Positions 45,219 through 54,088 of a DNA stretch of 64,000 nucleotides are shown here, one piece after another (the stretch's first letter is position 1; every line of letters starts with the position of its first letter). Below the pieces are notes generated by a model. The model searched no databases. It saw only the letters and a list, made by a program, of their open reading frames with translations, and was not told the origin of the DNA. A program made the translations under genes and the position numbers. Source of the DNA: an uncultured Oscillospiraceae bacterium (GTDB lineage Bacteria > Bacillota > Clostridia > Oscillospirales > Oscillospiraceae); NCBI GenBank assembly GCA_934613505.1, contig CAKTTB010000012.1, positions 1-64,000 of the forward strand, written 5' to 3'.

Positions 45219-46301
45219 TCAGGTGAAATTGCGGATGTCGAAAAGCTCCGGCGGCAGAGCGTCGGACAGCTCGACCAGCTCTGGCATAAAGCCGCCGCTG
45301 TGGTCGACGTGGACGGACGGAGAACGCAGAAGCGACGGGGCCTCCGGCGTGCCGACGGGAAGACTGAGGCGCACGTCGGTGCCCTCGCCGGGCTGCGACT
45401 GCAGAAGGACGGAGCCGCCGTGCGCCTGAATGACGGCCTGCACGAGCGGCAGACTGAAGCCGGCGCCGAAACGCGGATCCTCCGGGGCGGACGGCTCGGC
45501 GAAGCGGGTGAATACAGAGGCCAGATGGGCGGTGTCCATGCCCTCGCCGGCATCGCTGATGCGGAGCGTGGCGCGGCGGCCGCTGCGTGCCATGGACAGG
45601 TGAATGACGCTGCCGGGGACCGTAAATTTGATGGTGTTGGACAAAAGCGCGAGGATCGCGCGCTGCAGCTGCTGTCGGTCGACCAGCGCATAGACGGGAG
45701 CCTGCGGCAGCTGGGCGTCAAGCGTGCGCCCGGTCTGCTGGAACAGCTCGCCGGCGGACAGGCAGAGATCATCCAGAAAATCGGTCAGATCGGTCATCTC
45801 GCGGTGCAGGACCGGCCGCGTGCCGAGCGCGGAAAGATGGCCGGAGATCCGCAGCAGCTGATAGCAGGCGCGGCTGAGGACGGACAGATTCTGCTGCAGG
45901 AACGGATCCTCCGCATCGGCAAGCATCGGAAGAACGGCGCTGGATACGGACATCAGACTGGTCAGCGGCGCAGAAATGGCCTGTGCCGCATGGTTGAGGA
46001 CGGCGGAGACGCTCTCATCGTCGTGGGCCGCGGAGACAAACAGCAGCAGAGCCTCTTCGATCGGCTGCGTAACGGCGCAGAAGCGGGCCGGACCGGAGTG
46101 GAGCTGCAGGGCAGCCGGGTGCTGCGCCGCCTCTGACGGGAACGGCTCGCCGTCCGGAAGATAGGCAGTGATCGGCTCGCCGGGCTGGAAAAACGGTGCG
46201 GCGGCCGGATTGCAGGTGGCAAGCAAACCGTCTTGCAGCAGCAGGACAGGCTGCGTGATGCCGTTATAAAGCGTATGAAATGATTCGGGGGAAAGGATCA
46301 T
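45219..46301 (-). CDS. Orphan sensor histidine kinase-like protein
   Basis: 360-aa cytosolic protein: N-terminal PAS-like part (~1-95, QPVLLLQDGLLATCNPAA), a dimerisation helix region (~98-160) and a GHKL ATPase domain with N222 (LLSNTIKFT), DAGEGM (250) and GAGFSLPLV (279). In the H-box the usual SHELRTPLTS is replaced by AQAISAPLTS, so the phospho-acceptor His position holds Gln107; a His lies four residues earlier than expected. No response regulator is adjacent. It may be a pseudo-kinase or signal via an unusual His. AAAGGAGGGG precedes the start. Confidence 0.8.
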   Translation of the reverse strand: MILSPESFHTLYNGITQPVLLLQDGLLATCNPAAAPFFQPGEPITAYLPDGEPFPSEAAQHPAALQLHSGPARFCAVTQPIEEALLLFVSAAHDDESVSAVLNHAAQAISAPLTSLMSVSSAVLPMLADAEDPFLQQNLSVLSRACYQLLRISGHLSALGTRPVLHREMTDLTDFLDDLCLSAGELFQQTGRTLDAQLPQAPVYALVDRQQLQRAILALLSNTIKFTVPGSVIHLSMARSGRRATLRISDAGEGMDTAHLASVFTRFAEPSAPEDPRFGAGFSLPLVQAVIQAHGGSVLLQSQPGEGTDVRLSLPVGTPEAPSLLRSPSVHVDHSGGFMPELVELSDALPPELFDIRNFT

Positions 46302-46435
46302 AGCGCCCCTCCTTTGCATATAGCATATGCAAAAACGAAAAAACTTGAAATTCTAAAATTTACCTTTTTGTTATTATATCGAATCCTGTTGAAAAAAGCA
46401 AGAAATTTCATGGGAACGGCCGCAAGTGCTCCGCC
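46302..46435. other. AT-rich promoter region of the kinase-like gene
   Basis: Non-coding. Contains A/T tracts and TTGTTATTATATCG; no coding frame. It also holds the 3' flank of the DHHW gene, where I see no strong terminator. Confidence 0.3.
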
Positions 46436-47623
46436 TCATTGCGTCAGAAATGCGGTCAGCTCCGGGCTGACGTTGTTCTGGTGGTAGAAAAACAGGATCA
46501 GGTCCACATCGTTTTCTGCCAGAAAACCGGAAAGGCCCGGCGTTTCACGGTACGCGCGCGGGTCAATGACGTGGATCTCGCGGAAGATCGCCGAGAAATA
46601 GTCGGTCGTCGCATTCTGGAAGGAATCCTTGAGGAGCAGGACGGATCTGGACTCCGGCGCATTGGGGTTTTCCACGCGGTAATAGCCGAGATTGTAGGTG
46701 AAGACGTCGTTGTAGGTGACGGGGTCCTTATCCAGCCCGCTGCCGATGATCGTCTTGCGCGGCACGGCCTGCGTGCTGCCGGGGCTGTCATAGTAGGAAA
46801 GCGGCGCGGGATCCGCCGGGACGAAGCGGGGAATTGCCTCCTGCATGGGCAGAAGATCGGAGAACCAGCTGTTGAGATCGCCTTGATACTGCTTTTCCGT
46901 GCCAAGCTCCGACCAGACGAACGTGTTCGCCTGCGGGATAGACGCGGCATCGATCAGACCGGAGGCGGCCAGCTGCCGCGCGATCTCCTGCGAAGCGGCA
47001 AAGGCGCCGCGGGCGTTCCAGTGGAAGTCCGTTTTGTAAAACAGCTGCTCGCGCTCGGCCAAAGACCCGGCCAGCAGCGGAGCAGACGCGTCAATGGCGG
47101 TCAGACGGTCCACACCAGCCAGCATGGCAAAGAGCGCTTCTTTGTTTTCCGCGCCCACCTCATCGGAGAAGTAGGACGGGTCGATATCGTGCAGGACTTC
47201 GTTTTTGAGCGGCACGGCGCAGTAGACCAGCGGGAGGCCGGTATCCGCGGCGGTGCTCAGAGCCGCCTGCAGCTCGTCCATCTGCTCCGGGTTGGTATGA
47301 CCAAGCTTCGTAAACAGCCAGCCATTCAGGCAGTAGGCCTTGCGCGCGAGCTTCTTGCCCTGTGCCAGCTCCAGAACGGTATAATCCCGGATGCGCTGCT
47401 CGCGGCCTGGGAACTGGTCGGCGGCGTAGGAATCGAACGCGCGGGCGAAGCCGGAAAAATCCGTAACGATCCGGCGCATGGCCGGGCGCTGGGTGAGCGG
47501 ACGGTTCTCCGCCTCGCTTTTTGCCCGGTCGGGCTGCAGAAGCCCCCAGACGAGGCAGGCGAGAAAGAAGCCGAAGAAGCAGATGATCACGGGAAGCTGT
47601 ATGCGCTTCTGTTTTGTTTTCAT
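46436..47623 (-). CDS. DHHW-family (AlgX/AlgJ-like) protein, O-acylation partner
   Basis: 395-aa protein with one N-terminal membrane anchor (~10-28) and an SGNH-hydrolase-like extracytoplasmic domain. KTDFHWNARGAF carries the DxHW motif that defines the DHHW family, and LLLKDSFQNATTDYF the likely Ser region. It is encoded 11 bases after an MBOAT gene. Such pairs move acyl groups, usually acetyl, from inside the cell onto surface polysaccharides. The polymer here is unknown. Confidence 0.85.
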   Translation of the reverse strand: MKTKQKRIQLPVIICFFGFFLACLVWGLLQPDRAKSEAENRPLTQRPAMRRIVTDFSGFARAFDSYAADQFPGREQRIRDYTVLELAQGKKLARKAYCLNGWLFTKLGHTNPEQMDELQAALSTAADTGLPLVYCAVPLKNEVLHDIDPSYFSDEVGAENKEALFAMLAGVDRLTAIDASAPLLAGSLAEREQLFYKTDFHWNARGAFAASQEIARQLAASGLIDAASIPQANTFVWSELGTEKQYQGDLNSWFSDLLPMQEAIPRFVPADPAPLSYYDSPGSTQAVPRKTIIGSGLDKDPVTYNDVFTYNLGYYRVENPNAPESRSVLLLKDSFQNATTDYFSAIFREIHVIDPRAYRETPGLSGFLAENDVDLILFFYHQNNVSPELTAFLTQ

Positions 47624-47634
47624 ATGCCTGCCTC

Positions 47635-49023
47635 CTAAAATTGCGCATAGATGAAGCTCTGGAAGCTGCCGTTCAGCAGCCAGAGCGTGCTGCACGCGAG
47701 AAGCGCCAGCAGGATCACCGTTTGGGTTATCGTCTGCACAGATGGACGCAGACGGGCGTTCAGCTTTCCGGCCAGCCGCGAAATGAGCGGCGTCGCGCCG
47801 ATGCAGCCGAGGAGCAGCGCCGGGAGATAATCATGCAGATACAGCCGCGCCTGCGCGCTGACGGCGGCTGCGCCGCCGAACAGGGCGGAAAGATACTGCC
47901 CGGCCGCCGGAAGATCCGGCGCGCGGAACAAGACCCAGCCCAAAAGCGCCAGCAGGAGGCTGACCGGCCGGTACAGCTTCGCCGGAAGCTGCGTTTTCAC
48001 GCGGCCGCGGAGAATGGGCGCGAGCAGCTTTTCCGCGCAGATGAGAATGCCGAAATACAGGCCCCACAGCACATAGTTCCAGCTTGCGCCGTGCCACAGA
48101 CCCGTCGCCAGCCAGACGATGAGCAGGTTCCGCAGGGTACAAAGCACGTCTCTCCGGCTGCCGCCGAGCGGGAAATAGAGATATTCCCGGAACCACGCGC
48201 CAAGGCTCACGTGCCAGCGCCGCCAGAAATCGGAGACGCTGCTGCACAGATACGGATACCGGAAATTCTCCGGCAGGCGGAAGTCCAGCATCCGCCCGAG
48301 GCCGATGGCCATATCGGAATAGCCGCTGAAATCAAAATACAGCTGCAGCGCATAGCCGAACAGCCCCAGCCACGCGCCGAGGACGGTCAGCTCGGAGAGA
48401 TTTCCCCAGATCCCGGAGACGAGCCCCGCCAGCGTATCGGCCAGCAGCGCCTTTTTGCCGAGGCCGACGGCAAACCGGAAGCAGCCTGCGGCGGTATCCT
48501 CCACGGTCAGCTCGCGCCGGGACAAAGACGCGGACAGCGCGTGGTACGGGGCAATCGGTCCCATGACGAGCTTGGGGAACATGGCCAGATAGACGGACAG
48601 CTGCAGAAGGTTCTTCTGCGGCGGCGCGGAGCCGCGATAGACGTCGATGAGATAGCTCATGGCGTGGAAGGTATAGAACGAAATGCCGAGCGGGAGCGCC
48701 AGCTCCGGCAAAGGCAGGAGCGAGCCAAAGAAGAAGTCCGCATATTTGAAGGCGACCAGCAGCGCAAGATGGAAAACAAGGCCGAGGATCAGAACGAGCT
48801 TTTTTCGCCGGGCAGGCGCATCGGGCTGCATGGCGCGGCCAAGCGCATACGTCACGAGAATGGAGAGGGCCAGCAGCGGCACGCTGCGCAGATCGCCCCA
48901 GGCATAGAAGAACAGGCTTCCGGCCGTGAGGATCGCGTTTTTCCAGCGCGCGGGAACGAGCCAGTAGACGGCAAAGAACAGGGGCAGAAAATAAAACAGA
49001 AAGCTGATGCTGCTGAATGCCAT
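47635..49023 (-). CDS. MBOAT family O-acyltransferase (AlgI/DltB-like)
   Basis: 462-aa membrane protein with about ten hydrophobic segments. The AlgI-like motifs PKLVMGPIAPY, YFDFSGYSDMAIGLGRML, SDFWRRWHVSLGAWFREYLYFPLGG and the catalytic-His region TGLWHGASWNYVLWGLY are present. It transfers acyl groups across or at the membrane. AAGGAGGGAG precedes the ATG. With the DHHW gene it forms an O-acylation operon with a clean promoter. Confidence 0.93.
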   Translation of the reverse strand: MAFSSISFLFYFLPLFFAVYWLVPARWKNAILTAGSLFFYAWGDLRSVPLLALSILVTYALGRAMQPDAPARRKKLVLILGLVFHLALLVAFKYADFFFGSLLPLPELALPLGISFYTFHAMSYLIDVYRGSAPPQKNLLQLSVYLAMFPKLVMGPIAPYHALSASLSRRELTVEDTAAGCFRFAVGLGKKALLADTLAGLVSGIWGNLSELTVLGAWLGLFGYALQLYFDFSGYSDMAIGLGRMLDFRLPENFRYPYLCSSVSDFWRRWHVSLGAWFREYLYFPLGGSRRDVLCTLRNLLIVWLATGLWHGASWNYVLWGLYFGILICAEKLLAPILRGRVKTQLPAKLYRPVSLLLALLGWVLFRAPDLPAAGQYLSALFGGAAAVSAQARLYLHDYLPALLLGCIGATPLISRLAGKLNARLRPSVQTITQTVILLALLACSTLWLLNGSFQSFIYAQF

Positions 49024-49061
49024 ATGGCTCCCTCCTTCCGGATCCGACAGGATCCAGCAAT

Positions 49062-49090
49062 ATTCTAACAACTACAGCGGCAGGTGTCAA
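49062..49090 (-). promoter_or_regulatory. MBOAT-DHHW promoter
   Basis: TTGACA (49085-49090) and TAGAAT (49062-49067) on the minus strand, spacer 17. Confidence 0.7.
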
Positions 49091-49116
49091 CAAAAGGAGC
49101 CGGCGGCAGATACGAG

Positions 49117-49145
49117 AAAAACGCGCTGCCCGGCAGCGCGTTTTT
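49117..49145. terminator. Terminator after the DeoR gene
   Basis: AAAAACGCGCTGCC / GGCAGCGCGTTTTT around a single C. It ends the leftward sugar operon just before the MBOAT promoter. Confidence 0.85.
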
Positions 49146-49926
49146 ATGTACAGATTACCTGCACGCCGCAGGTTTTGGCGGCGCGGAGAAACACCGGGGA
49201 AATATCCGTGTCGGTGAGGATGACGTCGGCGGCCTGCAGAGGGGCGAAGGAAATGAACGCGCTGTGCTGCGCCTTTGTGCTGTCGGCCAGAACGATGACC
49301 TGATCGGCCAGCGCGAGCAGGGCGCGCTTCACGTCGGCGCATTCCATGCTGGGGGTACTGAAGCCGCGTGCGGCGGACATGCCGTCGGCGGTAAGAAAAA
49401 GCTTGTCGATATAAAACCGCTGCGACGCCTCACGCAGCGACCGGCCGACGGTGCAGTGGGATCCGCGCCGGACCAGCCCGCCGAGCAGAATGAGATGCGC
49501 GCTGCTTGCAAGCACCGGGTGGGCGGCGATCTTCAGATCGTTCGTGATGATGGTCAGATCGGGGATGCCGGCAAGGAGCGAGGACAGGGCATAGGTGGCC
49601 GCGCCGGCATCCAGCGCGATGACGTCGCCCGGCTGGATGAAGCTGAGCGCTCTGCGCGCGATGCGGAGCATGGGGTCCGCGCTGCCGTGTGGGCCTTGCT
49701 CCGGAAACTCCGGAGCGGCGGGGTGGGCGCAGCGGATGGCGCCGCCGTGCGTCCGCTGCAGAAGTCCGCTGCGTGCAAGCTCTGACAGATCGTTGCGGAT
49801 GGTGGCTGGGGACATCAGAAAGCGGGCGCAAAGCTCTTCGACGGAAACCTGTCCGTGCGTCTGAAGAATGGAACAGATCTCCCGCTTTCGCAGCTCTGCG
49901 TAAAGCGGTCTCGGTTGTTCGGCCAT
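49144..49926 (-). CDS. DeoR/GlpR-family transcriptional regulator
   Basis: 260-aa repressor: N-terminal DeoR helix-turn-helix (VSVEELCARFLMSPATIRNDLSEL followed by RTHGGAI, ~28-65), then a sugar-phosphate sensing domain with DAGAATYALS and ADGMSAARGFSTP. It is the last gene of the sugar operon. The family usually responds to phosphorylated sugars, so it may sense a catabolic intermediate. The stop lies in the terminator stem. Confidence 0.92.
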   Translation of the reverse strand: MAEQPRPLYAELRKREICSILQTHGQVSVEELCARFLMSPATIRNDLSELARSGLLQRTHGGAIRCAHPAAPEFPEQGPHGSADPMLRIARRALSFIQPGDVIALDAGAATYALSSLLAGIPDLTIITNDLKIAAHPVLASSAHLILLGGLVRRGSHCTVGRSLREASQRFYIDKLFLTADGMSAARGFSTPSMECADVKRALLALADQVIVLADSTKAQHSAFISFAPLQAADVILTDTDISPVFLRAAKTCGVQVICT

Positions 49927-50008
49927 GATTTGCTTCCCTCTTTTCGCTTACCCGTTTCCGGCGGCTGAGGCCGGCGTATGTGAACAGGGGGTGTGCAGGC
50001 AGGCGGAG

Positions 50009-50953
50009 CTACTGGTTATAGTAGATCTGCTGCTGCTGGTTATAGTCAGCGGCGTCTGCGGGGAGCGCGCTCTTGCCGGCTGTTTCCAGATAGGCGCTCG
50101 GGCTGATGCCGCGTTCTTTCTTAAAGGATTTGCTGAAGGTATGAATGCTGGAGAAGCCGCAGCGGAGCGCGATCTCCGAGATGTTATATTTGCCGCTGCT
50201 GAGCAGCTGCTGGGCTTTTTCCAGCCGGTAGTTCTGGACATAGGTGTGCAGGGACACACCGAGATACTCCTGAAACAGCTTGGAGAGATAATTGGGCGAG
50301 ACGCCCGCGGCGTCGCCGATGACGGCGTTTTCGAGATTTTCGCTGTAGTGCAGATAGATATACTCCAGCGCGTTTTCCACGATCCGCCACGATTTTGCCT
50401 GCTGCTCGGAGGAAACGCCGGAACCCTTTGCCTCATTCGGCAGATTGCGCAGCAGCATGACGGCCATCTGCATGGCCTGACCCTTGAGCATCAGCTCATA
50501 GCCCTCGCTCTTCTGGGAAAACTCGCGGTACATGTTGAGAAACAGCCGCTCGAGCGTATAGCGCTCCTTTCTGGGGATGGAGGCGGCGAGGACCTTGCCG
50601 TGCAGGAGTTTTTCCTTTTCCGGCAGGACAGGCTTCTGCTCAAAGCGGAAGGCGCTCTGGTGGGGCAGAAGCTTGCGCTCGGCGTCCTCGAAGAGATCGA
50701 CGTGCAGCACGTACTGCACAAGCTCTTCGTTGCCGATCTTGACGATCAGATGCGACAGATACGGGGGAATGAGCAGACAGGAGCCCTCCGGCAGGTGCCA
50801 GCGCTTGCCGCTGATGACCCAGTCGGCGCTGCCCTTGGCGTTGTAGATGAAGACGTGGTCGAGATCCTCCCACGAGCCTTCCAGCCGGACCGAGCGCTTG
50901 ATCTTGACCATGCGGACAAACGGCTGCAGGTTTGCAAAGTCCTGGATGCTCAT
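50009..50953 (-). CDS. AraC-family transcriptional regulator
   Basis: 314-aa activator: an N-terminal cupin-like sugar-binding region (~25-100, SADWVISGKRWHLPEGSCLLIPPYLSH), and two C-terminal helix-turn-helix motifs (AAGVSPNYLSKLFQEYLG and ISEIALRCGFSSIHTFSKSFKKERG). A Gln/Tyr-rich tail follows. It is 39 bases after the isomerase stop, in the operon it probably controls. Confidence 0.93.
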   Translation of the reverse strand: MSIQDFANLQPFVRMVKIKRSVRLEGSWEDLDHVFIYNAKGSADWVISGKRWHLPEGSCLLIPPYLSHLIVKIGNEELVQYVLHVDLFEDAERKLLPHQSAFRFEQKPVLPEKEKLLHGKVLAASIPRKERYTLERLFLNMYREFSQKSEGYELMLKGQAMQMAVMLLRNLPNEAKGSGVSSEQQAKSWRIVENALEYIYLHYSENLENAVIGDAAGVSPNYLSKLFQEYLGVSLHTYVQNYRLEKAQQLLSSGKYNISEIALRCGFSSIHTFSKSFKKERGISPSAYLETAGKSALPADAADYNQQQQIYYNQ

Positions 50954-50992
50954 GTTATCCCCCTCTCTGTGTCAATTTGAACTACGGTGCGA

Positions 50993-52411
50993 TCATTTCA
51001 GGATCTGGACCGGGATGTTCAGGATCTTGGCGACATACTTGAGCTCTTCCACGTAATCGCCGTAGACGCCGTGGATGTGGTTGCAGGGATACTTCTCAAT
51101 GAACTCGTCCGCGGAGACGTCGCACTTGGTGAAGGCGATGGGCCATGCGGGCGTCGCGGTGGCGCCGAGCGCCTGCATCTTCTCCTCGGAGAACTGCACG
51201 ATCTCGCCGGGGACGATGGTGAGGTAATACTGGTCGCCCTTGCGTGCCAGACGGGCCATGGTGACCTTGCCGGGCGCGGCGAAGTGATGGACGCTGCCGC
51301 CGCCGGCGGGATAGTCCTTCGATTCGGGCAGGAGGGAAACGTGGCGCAGGTTCTCGTCGGGATCCATGCTGCCGCCGGCAAAATACGTCGCGTGCGTGCC
51401 GGAGTTGCCGAAGAACCAGCAGTCGACCGACTTTTCATAGTGGCGGACGTCGGCGAACAGGACCGGCGTACCGGCGATGACCTTCAGCAGCTGCATGGTG
51501 AGCGCACCGTCCATGTCGGACTCGGTTGCGGCGACGATCGGGTCGTGCGGGCCGTCCCAGTCATAGGGATCGTTCAGGAAGGCCTCGGCCAGATCCATGG
51601 TGATGTACCAGTCGGTCAGATCGCCGTGGGCCTTGATGCCGATGAAGTCCAGTCCGCGTTCGGCGATGATCTGGCGCAGGGCGTAGTAGGAGCGGATCTG
51701 CGTCTCGAGCTTGGCCGGGGTGAAGTTGGTGTCGTTGTAGGCGATGGTGCCGACATGCGCCTCGAGCCATTCGCGCGCGCGCGTGACCTTCTCCTGATCG
51801 ACCTTGTTGCCGTACTGCATGATCTCGTACTGCTCGACGTTTTCCACGTCGATGCCGAACATGCGCTGCCACTGGGCGAGATTCGCGACGGTCGTGTACA
51901 TGCCCATCGGGCGGCCGCCGAAGTTGCCGTAGGTCAGACCGCGCAGACGGCCGACCGCGCAGCTGGCGCGGATGAACTGCATGACCTTGGCGAGGACGGC
52001 ATCGTCAAGAATGGAGCCGAAAATACGCGTGTGCGTCTTTTCCAGCTGATCGAGCGAGCCGGAGGCCGCCATCATGCCGACCATGCCGCACTCGGACGGA
52101 TGGATGTTGCAGAACAGCAGATACGGGCCGGGCGCGAAATTGGTGGCGACGGCGGTATACTGCGGATAGCACCAGATCGCGTAGTTGAAGATCGTCATCT
52201 CAACGCCGGCGTCCTTGAGCTTAATGGCCTCTTCCTTGGCTGCGGTGTTGGAGTTGACGGGCGCGCTGCCCTCGACGACCTCGACGAGGCCGGTCGCTTC
52301 CAGCCGCTCGCGGATCTGCTTCTGATAGCCCATGTTCATGTCGTACTGCAGGTTGTGCAGATACGGGCGGCCGTCAGACATGGTTAAAAGACCAACTTTG
52401 AATTTCTTCAT
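50993..52411 (-). CDS. L-fucose/L-arabinose isomerase family protein
   Basis: 472-aa protein of the fucose/arabinose isomerase superfamily, which interconverts aldoses and ketoses with a divalent metal. Visible candidates for metal and substrate sites are ATESDMDGALTMQLLK (E and D), KAHGDLTDWY, and the C-terminal HIHGVYGD. I chose the ATG (MKKFKVGLL) that lies 7 bases after GAGGG rather than one two codons earlier that abuts it. With the ABC importer it points to uptake and isomerisation of a free sugar; no kinase or aldolase is encoded here. Confidence 0.88.
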   Translation of the reverse strand: MKKFKVGLLTMSDGRPYLHNLQYDMNMGYQKQIRERLEATGLVEVVEGSAPVNSNTAAKEEAIKLKDAGVEMTIFNYAIWCYPQYTAVATNFAPGPYLLFCNIHPSECGMVGMMAASGSLDQLEKTHTRIFGSILDDAVLAKVMQFIRASCAVGRLRGLTYGNFGGRPMGMYTTVANLAQWQRMFGIDVENVEQYEIMQYGNKVDQEKVTRAREWLEAHVGTIAYNDTNFTPAKLETQIRSYYALRQIIAERGLDFIGIKAHGDLTDWYITMDLAEAFLNDPYDWDGPHDPIVAATESDMDGALTMQLLKVIAGTPVLFADVRHYEKSVDCWFFGNSGTHATYFAGGSMDPDENLRHVSLLPESKDYPAGGGSVHHFAAPGKVTMARLARKGDQYYLTIVPGEIVQFSEEKMQALGATATPAWPIAFTKCDVSADEFIEKYPCNHIHGVYGDYVEELKYVAKILNIPVQILK

Positions 52412-52433
52412 GATCATTCCCTCTTAATTGATT

Positions 52434-53060
52434 TCAGTTCGGTTGATTGGATGAATTGGCTGCGGCGTCCGGGACAAGGACGTCGGCGCTGGACGCCCAC
52501 TGGGGGTACTGCGCGCAGAATGCCGCGTGCAGCGCTTCGGCGAGCGGGGAAAACAGTGCCTGCAGATCCGCCGCCTGCGGCAGCGTGCAGGTCATGACCC
52601 GGAAGTCGCGCAAAAGCTTTTCGGCCAGCGCCTGCTCCTGCAGGGGCCGCAGATGCAGAATGCCGGAGTTGTAGGCGCGGTCCTCCTGCCCGAGATGGGC
52701 GAAGTAGGCGGCGCAGTTCTGCCATTCCGCCAGAAACAGCGCCTGCGCCTCCGCCGGAGCGTCCGCAAAGCGGTCCAGCCCCAGCGCAAAGGCGGTCTTC
52801 TGCAGCTCCTTCTGCAGCCGGCGCAGGCCGATGCCGGACTGCTGCTGGCTGTCAAGATACAGAAGATCCATCAGCGCGTTCAAAAACGCGTCCGGCAGCG
52901 TGCGCAGCAGGCGCTTCTGCCCGTACCGCAGCTGCCAGAGCGCCTGCAGCTGGGCATCGCAGGCGTCTGTCAGCTCGCCGGAGGCGAGCAGCTGCTGCAG
53001 GCATTGTTGGCGCTCGTCGCGCGGGAGCAGCGTATAAAACTGGTGCAGCAGCTGTTGCAT
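52434..53060 (-). CDS. Unknown 208-aa protein in sugar operon
   Basis: Leu/Gln/Ala-rich, almost entirely helical protein without signal peptide, membrane segment or catalytic motif that I recognise. It begins MQQLLHQFYTLLPRDERQQC and has several Q-L-L heptad-like runs, then a Pro/Asn tail. It lies between the permease (27 bases away) and the isomerase, so it belongs to the operon. It may be an accessory or helical regulatory protein; function not assignable. Confidence 0.7.
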   Translation of the reverse strand: MQQLLHQFYTLLPRDERQQCLQQLLASGELTDACDAQLQALWQLRYGQKRLLRTLPDAFLNALMDLLYLDSQQQSGIGLRRLQKELQKTAFALGLDRFADAPAEAQALFLAEWQNCAAYFAHLGQEDRAYNSGILHLRPLQEQALAEKLLRDFRVMTCTLPQAADLQALFSPLAEALHAAFCAQYPQWASSADVLVPDAAANSSNQPN

Positions 53061-53087
53061 ACAAGACCTCCGGTTCCGGTAAGATGA

Positions 53088-54056
53088 TCACTTCGAGGTG
53101 CCGATCGAACGCTTGAGCGAGTCGGTGACCATCGCAAGATAGATGACGATGCCGCGGACGATCGGATAGAGATAGACGTTCGCGCCGAGAAGACCAAGGC
53201 CGTTCTCAATGCTGTAGTAGAAAATGACGCCGATGAGCGTGCCGGGGATGATGGAGCCGACGCCGCCGGCCAGGGACGTACCGCCGAGCACGCAGGCCGT
53301 GATGGCCAGGAACTCGCTGCCGTCACCGAGGCTGCCCGGGGTGAGCAGGCCGATGTTCGTGCACTGCAGCGTTCCGGCAAAGCCGGCAAGCAGGCCGCAC
53401 AGTACAAAAGACAGAAGCTTGACACTGTCAACATTGATGCCGACCATCTTTGCCGCCACGCGGTTGCAGCCGCAGGCCTGCACCTTGCGGCCGAAGGCCG
53501 TATAGCGGTACAGAAGCGTCATGCAGATGGCGATGAACAGGCTGATATAGATGAGCGGGGAAAGAGACAGAATCTTGAACTTTGCAAAGGTATGGACGGC
53601 CTCCGGCGTCAGGATCTGATCGCCGTTGACCATCAGGTAACACACGCCGCGCAGGAAGAACTGCATGCCGAGCGTGGTCATGAAGGCGTTGATCTTCAGC
53701 TTGACAACCATCAGGCCGGTCAGAAGACCGATGAATGCGCCGAGCAGAGCCGCAATCAGGAAAGCCACGGGCAGACTGACGTTGTGCTCCGTCTGCAGAA
53801 GAATCCACAGCGCGGCAGAAACTGCACCGATCGAACCGATGGAGAGGTCGATCTCGCCGAGAATGAGGATATACGTCATGCCGGACGCATAGATCAGAAG
53901 CGGCGCAGCGTTGACCAGCAGGGACTTCAGATTCTTGATCGTGAAGAAGTGCGGGCTTTTGGATGCATAGAAGACCCAGAGCACAAGGATCAGAAGATAC
54001 AGCGCATATCGGATCAGAAAATTTTTCAGATTGAATTTACGTGTTTTCGTTTTCAT
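53088..54056 (-). CDS. Sugar ABC transporter permease 2 (RbsC-like)
   Basis: 322-aa membrane protein of the ribose-type permease family with about eight to ten hydrophobic segments. Markers: LILGEIDLSIGSIGAVSAALWIL, the EAA-like GRKVQACGCNRVAAKMVGI, and LAGGVGSIIPGTLIGV. GAGAGGA precedes this ATG; a 12-codon N-terminal extension is possible but unlikely. With the other permease it can form the heterodimeric channel of the importer. Confidence 0.92.
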   Translation of the reverse strand: MKTKTRKFNLKNFLIRYALYLLILVLWVFYASKSPHFFTIKNLKSLLVNAAPLLIYASGMTYILILGEIDLSIGSIGAVSAALWILLQTEHNVSLPVAFLIAALLGAFIGLLTGLMVVKLKINAFMTTLGMQFFLRGVCYLMVNGDQILTPEAVHTFAKFKILSLSPLIYISLFIAICMTLLYRYTAFGRKVQACGCNRVAAKMVGINVDSVKLLSFVLCGLLAGFAGTLQCTNIGLLTPGSLGDGSEFLAITACVLGGTSLAGGVGSIIPGTLIGVIFYYSIENGLGLLGANVYLYPIVRGIVIYLAMVTDSLKRSIGTSK

Positions 54057-54088
54057 CTTGCAATTCCTCTCATTGTCTGTGTGCTGCA

